Source: Thermoleophilia bacterium UBA6103
GTDB lineage: Bacteria > Actinomycetota > Thermoleophilia > UBA2241
Reading direction: 5' to 3'
Length of the DNA stretch: 64,000 bases
Assembly (NCBI GenBank): GCA_002423545.1
Contig: DIWP01000041.1
Coordinates: 1 to 64,000 of the forward strand
The notes beneath the pieces are model-generated. The model did no database searches. It had not been told where the DNA came from and saw nothing but the letters and a program-made list of their open reading frames with translations. Positions 1 through 7,600 of the stretch are shown piece after piece (position 1 is the stretch's first letter; each line of letters starts with the position of its first letter). A program made the translations under genes and the position numbers.

Positions 1-414
1 GTTCGCCTTGCGTGGAATGCGCACGAGCGACCATCCGCTCACGGCGGCGCTGCAGAGGCGATGAACGCAGGCCTGTCGCGGCGTCGTCGTGCCGGTTTCG
101 GGCCCGCAGATGACTGGAAAAGATGCATAGGAGGCCCTCCATGTCCCATATCGGCCTCGGCGGCGGGGAGTCACAGGAACATCCGTCTACCTTCGTGTCA
201 CTATCTTCGTTGAACCGTGTGTGGCCGGCTCGTCCACCACGGTCGTGTGATGCTGCGATCTAGCCGACCGAGTCGTCTCTCGGCGCTCAGCTACCCGTTC
301 ACCCCCCGTCGCTCGACGGCAGTCGGTCTCTGTCGCATGCCGGCCCTCTGGGGCACGATGGCATGCCGGCCTCATGCCGGGGCGTCGGACGGGGGGTGCC
401 GAAGAGTCGGCGGA
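1..414. other. Left-edge region without a convincing gene
   Basis: No frame here looks like a known protein. On the plus strand a frame open at the left edge stops at 62-64 and could be the last 20 codons of a gene that begins outside the window. A 40-codon frame at 141-263 starts with ATG preceded by a perfect TAGGAGG seven bases upstream, but its translation is not recognisable. The remainder is the 3' flank of the minus-strand CapA-like gene and contains several copies of the word GCATGCCGGC, whose role is unclear. Confidence 0.4.
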
Positions 415-1746
415 TCAGCGGTCGCGCCGCTTCACCTTGACCGTGGCCCGCTGGCGCGCCCAGTCGAAGGTGAGGCGCGTGCCCCGGGCGCGCGAGAAGC
501 GGTCGAGCTGCTTGAGGATGCTGCGAGCGGTGCCGCCGGTGGCGCGATGTGGCACTCCGTTGCCGTCGAGCAGGTAGGGGGTGATGGTGGCCGTGATCCA
601 GCGCTCGTTCACCGTGCTCGTCATGATGACGGTCTCGGCAGCTGCCCGACTCAGCGGCGGGAACACCAGGTCGCCGAAGCTATACATGATCATGCCGCCG
701 TGGTAGCGCTCTATGCCCTGGAGCCAGTGCGGGTGGTGACTCATCACCAGGTCGGCGCCGGCGTCGATGGCCGCGTGGGCCTCCTGGATCTGCTGGCCGA
801 TGGGATAGTGGGTGCCTTCGACTCCCCAGTGGAACGCGACGACGATGACGTCGGCCTTCCTGCTCGCCGCCCGGATGGCCTTGCGGACCCGGGCGGTGCT
901 CGACCACGGCGGACCGACGGCGGCACCGGCGCTCGCCGCCGTGGCCGCGAAGCCCGGTGGCATCACGTCGGTCCAGCCCATGAACCCGATCCGTACGCCG
1001 TTGCGGGTGACGTACCGGAAGCGCCAGGCCTCGGTGGCGTTGCGCCCGGCACCGACGACCTTGATGCCGACCTTGTTGAAGCGCCGGATGCTGTCGAGCA
1101 GCGCCGGCGCCTTGTAGTCGAGGCAGTGGTTGTTGGCCATGGTCACGACGTCGACGCCGGCGCGAGCCATGGCCGGCACGAGCGCCGGGTTGCCGCGGAA
1201 GTAGACGTCCTTCCATGTCTGCGGCGAGCCGGCGTTGCTGAACGGCGACTCGGCGTTGAGGAAGGGCACGTCGGCCGGCTTCAGCACGCGCTTGATCTCT
1301 TTCATCACGTAGTCGGCGCCGCGGCTGCGGATGGCGGCATCGACGCCCCAGGCGCCCATCACGTCGCCGCCGCAGGCGATGGAGACGGGACGTCTCGGAG
1401 CTGCGGGCGTGGTGCCGGCGACCGAGCGTCCGGAGGGTGCCGGCGCGGGGGCGCCGACGGCCGACGTGATGGATGCGTCCGTCCGGCCGCGCGTGTCGAT
1501 CTTGACGGTCGCGGCGGTCGTGTCGGGGCCGGTCACCGGCCCCGAGGACGCGGCACCCGGCAGCGGCGCGGAGAGGGCCACGACGACGATGACCACGGCG
1601 ACGAGCAGGAGTCCCGCCCAGACCAGGCGATCGGCGCGACTCGGCCGAGGTGACCGCGGCGGACGGGGGCCCCTTCGGCCTGGCTTACCGCGCTCCGGTA
1701 CGCGCACCGGCTGTGCCTTGTCGCGCGGTGTCCCTGCGTCGCTCAC
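415..1746 (-). CDS. CapA-family metallophosphatase-like protein (poly-gamma-glutamate synthesis type)
   Basis: About 443 residues. A basic N-terminus and one membrane segment (roughly residues 40-60) are followed by a Ser/Thr/Ala/Pro linker and then the CapA calcineurin-like domain. The metal-binding signatures are all present in order: CGGDVMG, MANNHCLDY, AFHWGVEGTHYP, SHHPHWLQG and MYSFGDLVF. The family works in poly-gamma-glutamate or capsule metabolism at the outer face of the membrane; the substrate here is unknown. I chose the GTG at 1746 over an ATG at 1845. A minus-strand TATACT hexamer at 1836-1831 would place transcription initiation downstream of the ATG. The gene diverges from the lipid kinase gene. 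Confidence 0.85.
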   Translation of the reverse strand: MSDAGTPRDKAQPVRVPERGKPGRRGPRPPRSPRPSRADRLVWAGLLLVAVVIVVVALSAPLPGAASSGPVTGPDTTAATVKIDTRGRTDASITSAVGAPAPAPSGRSVAGTTPAAPRRPVSIACGGDVMGAWGVDAAIRSRGADYVMKEIKRVLKPADVPFLNAESPFSNAGSPQTWKDVYFRGNPALVPAMARAGVDVVTMANNHCLDYKAPALLDSIRRFNKVGIKVVGAGRNATEAWRFRYVTRNGVRIGFMGWTDVMPPGFAATAASAGAAVGPPWSSTARVRKAIRAASRKADVIVVAFHWGVEGTHYPIGQQIQEAHAAIDAGADLVMSHHPHWLQGIERYHGGMIMYSFGDLVFPPLSRAAAETVIMTSTVNERWITATITPYLLDGNGVPHRATGGTARSILKQLDRFSRARGTRLTFDWARQRATVKVKRRDR

Positions 1747-1830
1747 GGCGTCCCCGCGGTGTGCTCTGGTCGGGCGTCCTGGACCGCCAGCGATCGTGAC
1801 CCCGGTCGCGGTCGCAGACGGCCGTGGTCC

Positions 1831-1855
1831 AGTATACGCGCCCATGCTCTAGAAT
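1831..1855. promoter_or_regulatory. Candidate divergent -10 elements between the CapA-like and lipid kinase genes
   Basis: TATACT reads on the minus strand at 1836-1831 and TAGAAT on the plus strand at 1850-1855. Each lies at a sensible distance from the divergent genes. No good -35 hexamers are visible, so these are candidates only. Confidence 0.3.
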
Positions 1856-1911
1856 CGTCTGGCTGTGAGCGCCGCGGCCTCATCGTCGCCGGCGTCGGGC
1901 GGACAAGGACC

Positions 1912-2883
1912 GTGCCCACCGTCGTGAGACCCTTGCTGATCGTCAATCCGCGCGCCGCCGGCCGTCGCACCGGTTCCGACTGGGCGCAGACGGCGGCCGC
2001 CGTCGATCGCGTCATCGGCCCGTTCGACGCCGAGTTCACGGAGCACCGCGGCCACGCCGAGGATCTGGCGTGCGCGGCGTCGGCCGCCGGCCGCGAGCTG
2101 GTGGTCGCCGTCGGCGGCGACGGGACGCTCAGCGAGGTGGTGAACGGCGTGCTGTCGGCGTCCGGCGCGGGGTCGCAGCTCGACATGCACCCGCCGGAGA
2201 CGGCCGTGGGCCTCATCGCCCAGGGCACCGGCGGCGACTTCCGGCGTTCACTGGCGATCGGCCGCACGCTCGATCAGTGTCTGGAGCGGCTGGCGTCGGG
2301 CCGCGAGCGGCGCGTCGATGTGGGGACGCTGGAGTACCTGGCCGCGCCGGACGTTCCCAGACGGCGGTACTTCCTGAACATCGTCTCGGCCGGCATGGGC
2401 GGGCTGGTGGACCGCTACGTCGTGGCGTCGCCTCCGTGGGTGGGTGGGCGTATCGCCTATTACGCGGCCACGCTGCGGGCGCTGGCGACCGTCCCCCTGG
2501 CCCGTCTGCACTGCCGCATCGTGCTGGACGGCGTCACCAGCGAACGCGAGATCGACTCGCGGGTCATCGCCGTGTGCAACGGTGCGTACTTCGGCTCGGG
2601 GATGCATGTGGCCCCGGACGCCCAGGTCGACGACGGGCGGCTTGAAGTCGTGAGCATCGGCACGCGGACGCGCTTCGAGCTGGTGGCCAAGTCACCGACC
2701 GTCTACCGCGGCGCCCACCTGTCGATCAAGGCGGTGCAGCATTTCTCCTGCGAGAGCATCGAGTTGAGCCTGCCCGCGGGTCCGGCCGCGGAGCGGTTCC
2801 CGCTGGACGTCGACGGTGACCCGCTCGGTTACCTGCCGCTGAGAGCCGGCGTGGTGCGGCAGGCTCTGAGAGTCAGGGCGTGA
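1912..2883 (+). CDS. Diacylglycerol/lipid kinase family protein (DAGKc domain)
   Basis: About 323 residues, normal for the DagK/YegS/BmrU family, which phosphorylates diacylglycerol or related lipids with ATP at the cytoplasmic face of the membrane. The N-terminal LLIVNPRAAG strand and the nucleotide-binding VGGDGTLSEVVNGV motif are clear. They are followed by GTGGDFRRSL and the C-terminal beta domain with CNGAYFGSGMHVAP and the DVDGD ending typical of the family. The start is the GTG at 1912 with AAGGA just upstream; a GTG four codons later is an alternative. The next gene begins five bases after the stop, suggesting co-transcription with the lipoprotein gene. Confidence 0.85.
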   Translation: MPTVVRPLLIVNPRAAGRRTGSDWAQTAAAVDRVIGPFDAEFTEHRGHAEDLACAASAAGRELVVAVGGDGTLSEVVNGVLSASGAGSQLDMHPPETAVGLIAQGTGGDFRRSLAIGRTLDQCLERLASGRERRVDVGTLEYLAAPDVPRRRYFLNIVSAGMGGLVDRYVVASPPWVGGRIAYYAATLRALATVPLARLHCRIVLDGVTSEREIDSRVIAVCNGAYFGSGMHVAPDAQVDDGRLEVVSIGTRTRFELVAKSPTVYRGAHLSIKAVQHFSCESIELSLPAGPAAERFPLDVDGDPLGYLPLRAGVVRQALRVRA

Positions 2884-2887
2884 TGCT

Positions 2888-4279
2888 GTGAGATGCTCGA
2901 GGGGAACGCGGTGGACCGGGCGGCGGGCCTCGCGTCAGAGCACCGGCATCCTGCTGAGCATCGTCGCGATCCTGGTGCTGCTCACCGTGTCGGGTTGTGC
3001 CGCCGGGGATGGTCCCACGGCGACGTCGGTCGGCTCGCTCCAGCCGAGCTCTTCATCGGGCGGCTCGTCATCATGGTCGGGAGCCGCGGCCAGTCCGGCC
3101 ACGCAGCTGGAACGTGTCCACGCGGCGTTTGACGCTGCCGCAGCGGCTCTGACCCGGCGAAGCCTCGAGGCATGGCAGGCGGCGTTGCCGGTCGACGGCG
3201 AGACGCCCGCCCTTCGACGCGATCTCGGTGCCCTTTACACCAAGCTGGCGGCGGTCCGGCCGCGCGCGGTCCGCGCCATCGTCGAGCCGATACCCGGCCG
3301 GGACGGGTACTACTCGGTGCGCCTCGTCGGCGGCCTTGGGCGGGCCGGCCCGCCCGACCGCATCCTCGCCGAACGCGTCCTGCAGGTACGCGGCCGGCTC
3401 GGAGTGGTGGTGGCGCTCGGGGACACGTCGCTGTCGGCCGACTCATCGCCGGCGTTGCGGGCCGTGCGTGTCGTCGCCGACGACACGCCGCCGGCGGTCG
3501 CCGCTCAGGGGATCATGGCCTTCCACAAGCCGCGGGTGGCCGTCATCGACGATGTGACCGTGGTCTACGAGAAGGCATGGCGGCTGCGCGCCGCGGAGCT
3601 CGCCGGCCACGCCGCCGCGGCGCGTACCCACGTGGCCGCGCTCTACGGCGTCGATGCGCAGCGCTCGCTGGTCGTCTTCGTCTACGGGTCGCTGGAGCAG
3701 GTGATGGATGCCCTCGGGGCGGCGCCCGGCGTGATCGACCCGCGCATCAAGTACTTCTCACACCCCGCCGCCCGCGTGAGTCACGACCTCTGGTCGCCGA
3801 CCGACGTCGGCGTCATCGCGCCGGCGCTCAACGGCAGTGAGGGCTGGGCGCCGGTGATGCTGCGGCACGAGGTGGCGCACGCCTACACGCTCGGCTGGTT
3901 CTTCGACACGGAGCACGCTCCGGACTACCTGCAGGAGGGCCTGGCGGTGGCTGCCGAGGGCGGCCACGACTGGTCGGCTCTCAAAGCGGCGCTGGCGGAC
4001 GGCGCGCTCTCGCCGGCCGTTCGCGACGCCATCGCGCTCGGCGACATCTGGTCGGGACGGTCCACGGAGGACGTCCGCGTGCTGTACAGCGCCGCCGGCT
4101 CCATGGTCGACTTCATCCTGGTACGCTGGGACCCTGCGACGGTACGTCGCTGGGTGCGCGGCGTGGCCGACTGCGACCTGAGCCGCGAGGACATCGCGGC
4201 AGAGACGCGGCGGCATCTCGGTCTGGGTTGGGCCGCCTTCGAGGCGGAGTGGCGCGAGCACGTGGAACGGTTACCATAG
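2888..4279 (+). CDS. Lipoprotein with gluzincin-type metallopeptidase motif
   Basis: 463 residues starting at GTG. The N-terminus has a signal peptide with a lipobox (LLTVSGC, Cys about residue 37), so a membrane-anchored extracytoplasmic lipoprotein is expected. A Ser-rich linker follows. Near residue 320 the sequence reads LRHEVAHAYTLGW and, some 25 residues later, YLQEGLAVAAEGG. This is an HExxH-like site with a downstream Glu, as in MA-clan peptidases; the core reads HEVAH, which matches HExxH. No family name is obvious and the substrate is unknown. It lies between the lipid kinase (5 bp gap) and the ABC ATPase (7 bp gap), so a four-gene operon 1912-6049 is likely. Confidence 0.7.
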   Translation: MRCSRGTRWTGRRASRQSTGILLSIVAILVLLTVSGCAAGDGPTATSVGSLQPSSSSGGSSSWSGAAASPATQLERVHAAFDAAAAALTRRSLEAWQAALPVDGETPALRRDLGALYTKLAAVRPRAVRAIVEPIPGRDGYYSVRLVGGLGRAGPPDRILAERVLQVRGRLGVVVALGDTSLSADSSPALRAVRVVADDTPPAVAAQGIMAFHKPRVAVIDDVTVVYEKAWRLRAAELAGHAAAARTHVAALYGVDAQRSLVVFVYGSLEQVMDALGAAPGVIDPRIKYFSHPAARVSHDLWSPTDVGVIAPALNGSEGWAPVMLRHEVAHAYTLGWFFDTEHAPDYLQEGLAVAAEGGHDWSALKAALADGALSPAVRDAIALGDIWSGRSTEDVRVLYSAAGSMVDFILVRWDPATVRRWVRGVADCDLSREDIAAETRRHLGLGWAAFEAEWREHVERLP

Positions 4280-4286
4280 AGGCCGC

Positions 4287-5243
4287 ATGAACGACGTCGT
4301 CCTCTCCACGCACGGACTCAGCAAGCGGTTCGGCGAGATCCTGGCCGTCGACGGCCTCGATCTCGCCGTCCACGCCGGCGACGTCTACGGCTTTCTGGGA
4401 CCCAACGGCGCCGGCAAGACCACCGTCATCCGCATGATCCTCGGTCTCATCTGGCCCACCGAGGGTCACGTCGAAGTCCTCGGCAAGCGCGTGCCGGGTC
4501 AGCGTGAGGCGGCGCTGCGGCACCTCGGCGGCTTCGTCGACGACCCGGTCTTCTACGGCGCCATGACGGCCCGCCGCAATCTGTGGCTGCTCGGCGAGAT
4601 GAGCGGCAGCGCCGAGCCCGAGCGCATCGAGGAGGTCCTCGAGAAGGTCGGGCTGGCCGACCGCGCCGACTCGAAGGTGGGCGGCTTCTCGCACGGCATG
4701 AAGCAGCGCCTGGGTATCGCGCAGGCGCTGCTGCACTGTCCGGAGATCATCGTGCTCGATGAGCCCACCAGCGGTCTGGACCCCGGTGGCATGCGCGACG
4801 TACGTGAGCTGATCCGCGACCTGGGGCGTCAGGGCACCACCGTCTTTCTCTCTTCGCACCTGCTCCACGAGGTCGAGCTTGTCTGCACGCGGGCCGCCAT
4901 CGTCAACCGTGGTCGCGTGGTAGTCGAGGGACCGGTCGAGGAGCTGAGACCGGACGGCATGGCCGTCAAGGTGGTGGTCGGGGATCGCGACAGAGCCGCC
5001 GAGGTGCTTGGCCTGCTGCCCGGCGAGCCGGCCGTCGTCCGGGACGGCGACGACCTCATGGTCACGATGCCCGACGAGGCCGTGCCGGAGATGGTCCGCC
5101 GTCTGGTGGCCGCCGATGTCGACGTCCGCGCCGTGGTCCCTGCCCCGGAGCGCGGACTGGAAGACGTGTTCCTGGAGCTCACCGGTGCCCAGGACGAGGC
5201 GCCGCGGCCGACGCGGCGCCAGCGCTGGAAGCTGCGCCCATGA
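4287..5243 (+). CDS. ABC transporter ATP-binding protein
   Basis: 318 residues. Walker A GPNGAGKTT is near residue 40, the signature FSHGMKQRLGIAQALL near 135, Walker B IIVLDEPTSGLDP near 155 and the H-loop SSHLLHE near 190. The C-terminal extension of about 100 residues is typical of ABC-2 type exporters of the drug/lantibiotic-immunity class. The start ATG follows TAGAGG. Its last codon overlaps the permease start as ATGA, indicating translational coupling. Together they should form an ABC-2 exporter or membrane-remodelling transporter; the substrate cannot be inferred. Confidence 0.9.
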   Translation: MNDVVLSTHGLSKRFGEILAVDGLDLAVHAGDVYGFLGPNGAGKTTVIRMILGLIWPTEGHVEVLGKRVPGQREAALRHLGGFVDDPVFYGAMTARRNLWLLGEMSGSAEPERIEEVLEKVGLADRADSKVGGFSHGMKQRLGIAQALLHCPEIIVLDEPTSGLDPGGMRDVRELIRDLGRQGTTVFLSSHLLHEVELVCTRAAIVNRGRVVVEGPVEELRPDGMAVKVVVGDRDRAAEVLGLLPGEPAVVRDGDDLMVTMPDEAVPEMVRRLVAADVDVRAVVPAPERGLEDVFLELTGAQDEAPRPTRRQRWKLRP

Positions 5244-6049
5244 AGCTCCTGTGGCTGGAGATCGTCAAGCTGCGCTACCAGAAGCGCACCTGGATCGGGC
5301 TCATCGGACTGGCCGTGATCCCGATCATCGTCACCATCGCCATCTACCTCTCCGACGGTCCCGGAAGCGGCGGTCCCACCGCGCTGCCGTTCATCGCCGC
5401 GGCGCTGCGCAACGGCATCATCGTGCCGATCCTGTCGCTGTTCGGCCTGGCGCCGTTCCTGCTCCCTCTGGCGGCCAGCATGGTGGGGGCGTTCACGATC
5501 GCCGGCGAGTGGGAGACAGGGACGCTCAAGACGATTCTCGGCCGTCCGGTGCGGCGCGGGTCGCTGCTGGCGGCCAAGTGGGGCGTGGCCCTGCTCTATC
5601 TCTTCGCCGCGCTGCTGCTCGTGTTCATCGTCGCCGTCCTCAGCGGACTGGTCGCCTTCGGCATCGACGACCTGGCGACGCCGTTCTTCACGTACACGGT
5701 CGCCACCGCGCTCTGGCTGTCGTTCCTCTCCTATCTCCTGGCGCTGGCCGTCGTCGCCAGCGTGGTCTCCCTGGCGGTGCTCTTCTCCACCATCACCGGT
5801 TCGAGCCTCACGGCGGCGGTCATGGCTCTGGTGCTGGTCATCGTGGTGCAGATCCTCTTGTCCTTCAGCTACTTCGACTTCCTGCAGCCGTACGTGTTCA
5901 CCTCATACTTCACGATGTGGGCCGATCTGTTCCAGGAGCCGATCGTCTGGGAGCAGATCGTGAAGGGCCTCATCTGCACGACGGCCTGGTCGGCGGGCCT
6001 CACGGGCGCCGCGTGGTGGCGGTTCCGGCGGCGCGATATCCTCATCTGA
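5240..6049 (+). CDS. ABC-2 type transporter permease
   Basis: 269 residues with about six hydrophobic segments. It starts with a short amphipathic N-terminus (MKLLWLEIVKLRYQKRTW), as in ABC-2 permeases. The cytoplasmic motif GEWETGTLKTILGRPVRRG after the second membrane segment is diagnostic of this class, where EWExGTLk contacts the ATPase. It overlaps the ATPase gene by four bases and is its transport partner. Confidence 0.88.
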   Translation: MKLLWLEIVKLRYQKRTWIGLIGLAVIPIIVTIAIYLSDGPGSGGPTALPFIAAALRNGIIVPILSLFGLAPFLLPLAASMVGAFTIAGEWETGTLKTILGRPVRRGSLLAAKWGVALLYLFAALLLVFIVAVLSGLVAFGIDDLATPFFTYTVATALWLSFLSYLLALAVVASVVSLAVLFSTITGSSLTAAVMALVLVIVVQILLSFSYFDFLQPYVFTSYFTMWADLFQEPIVWEQIVKGLICTTAWSAGLTGAAWWRFRRRDILI

Positions 6050-6100
6050 GAGCGAGCCTGCAGGCTCGATGACAGAACGCGATTCAAGCGGAAGGATCGG

Positions 6101-7498
6101 ATGGTCGGCATGAGCGATGGAGCGCCCGAAGGCATGATGCGGGCCATGCGGCTCGTCGACCCGCTGCCGGCGACAGAGAGGCCGCTGCAGCTCGTCGAGC
6201 TGCCGATCCCCAGTCCCGGTCCCGGCGAGGTCCTCATCAGGGTGGAGGCGTGCGGGGTGTGTCACACCGACCTGCACACGGTCGAGGGTGACCTGGACCC
6301 TCATCGCGAGTCGGTGATCCCGGGTCATCAGATCGTCGGCGAGATCGCGGCCTTCGGCGACTGGCCGGGCGGCGACAGGCCGGACTACCCGGCCGCCGAC
6401 GGCCGCCCGCTGGAGCTCGGTGAGCGCGTCGGCGTGCCCTGGCTCTGGCGCACCGACGGCCAGTGCCGCTTCTGTCGTCGCGGTCAGGAGAACCTGTGCG
6501 AGCACGCGCTGTTCACCGGCTACGACGTGGACGGTGGCTACGCAGAGTACCACGTCGCCTCCGCCCCCTTCGTCTATCGCCTGCCGTCTGTCGACGCCGA
6601 GGGACACCCGATCCCGGCGACCAGCCTGGCGCCGCTGCTCTGCGCAGGGGTGATCGGCTACCGCTGTCTGCGGCTGGCCGGCGTCGTCGGCGACGATCAC
6701 GGTCTGCCCGGTCGCCCGGCGCCATTTGAGCCCGGCGACGAGCCGGTCCCGCGTCCCTCGGCCTTCGGCGCCGCCCGCGCCCGGCCCAGCATGCGCGTGG
6801 CGCGGCTGCGCAGCGTCGCCGGCGCCATCCGCGAGGTCGGCGGGTCGCCGTCCGCCGGCGGCCCGCTGGACATGGTCGACGGCATCCTGGCCGAGGAGCT
6901 GGACGAGCCGGCCGGTCGGCTGGGACTGTTTGGCTTCGGCGCCGCCGCTCACCTCTGCCTGCAGATCGCCGTCAGCCGTGGCTGGCAGGTCTACGTCTTC
7001 ACACGCTCGGAGGAGCATCGCCGCCTGGCGCGCGAGCTGGGCGCCGTGTGGGCCGGCGCCTCCGGGCAGCGGCCCGGCGCGCCGGCCGAGGCGGCGCGGC
7101 AGACGCCGGGCCAGCTCAGCCTGAACGGCCGCGACGACGCCATGCGGGCAGCGGCCGCCGGCGACGAGACCTGGCTCGACGCCGCCATCGTGTTCGCGCC
7201 GGCCGGCGAGCTGGCGCTGGAGGCCCTCAAAGTCGTGGACAAGGCCGGCATCGTGGCGCTGGGCGGGATCCACTCGTCGCCGATCCCGCCGATCGACTAC
7301 CCGGTCATCTACGACGAGCGCGTGCTGCGCAGCGTCGCCAACAGCACTCGTCGCGATGCCATCGAGCTGCTGCGCACGGCAGCTGCCATCCCGGTGCGCA
7401 CCGAAGTCGAGACGTTCCCGCTGGAGCAGGCTAACGACGTACTGATCGCGCTCAAGGAGAGCCGCATCCGCGGCGCCGCGGTGCTGCAGATCGGCTGA
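6101..7498 (+). CDS. Zinc-dependent alcohol dehydrogenase family protein, unusually long
   Basis: 465 residues, whereas relatives (AdhP/YjgB type) have about 330-350. The catalytic-zinc motif ACGVCHTDLH and the PGHQIVGE stretch are present. The structural zinc loop reads DGQCRFCRRGQENLCEH: three of the usual four cysteines remain, with Asp-Gly replacing the first Cys-Gly. The Rossmann motif LGLFGFGAAAHL comes only at about residue 268 because some 70 residues (about 196-268, Pro/Ala/Arg-rich) are inserted before it. A second insertion lies at about 316-362. The start ATG has GGAAGG five bases upstream. Activity is plausible but not assured. Confidence 0.82.
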   Translation: MVGMSDGAPEGMMRAMRLVDPLPATERPLQLVELPIPSPGPGEVLIRVEACGVCHTDLHTVEGDLDPHRESVIPGHQIVGEIAAFGDWPGGDRPDYPAADGRPLELGERVGVPWLWRTDGQCRFCRRGQENLCEHALFTGYDVDGGYAEYHVASAPFVYRLPSVDAEGHPIPATSLAPLLCAGVIGYRCLRLAGVVGDDHGLPGRPAPFEPGDEPVPRPSAFGAARARPSMRVARLRSVAGAIREVGGSPSAGGPLDMVDGILAEELDEPAGRLGLFGFGAAAHLCLQIAVSRGWQVYVFTRSEEHRRLARELGAVWAGASGQRPGAPAEAARQTPGQLSLNGRDDAMRAAAAGDETWLDAAIVFAPAGELALEALKVVDKAGIVALGGIHSSPIPPIDYPVIYDERVLRSVANSTRRDAIELLRTAAAIPVRTEVETFPLEQANDVLIALKESRIRGAAVLQIG

Positions 7499-7600
7499 AC
7501 GGCGCCCGGGAGGTCGGGTGCCACTGCGCGGCGCATCGACAGACGCACGCGACAGCGCTCAGGTCCGCTCGCCCGGGTCACGCCCGGACCGTCACTGTCC

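Noticed and set aside
141..263. 40-codon frame with a perfect TAGGAGG site
   Set aside because: Attractive ribosome site but the peptide has no recognisable feature; not listed as a gene.
217..1653. Long plus-strand open frame antisense to the CapA-like gene
   Set aside because: Arg/Gly/Ala/Asp-rich translation without motifs; it mirrors GC-biased codons of the real gene.
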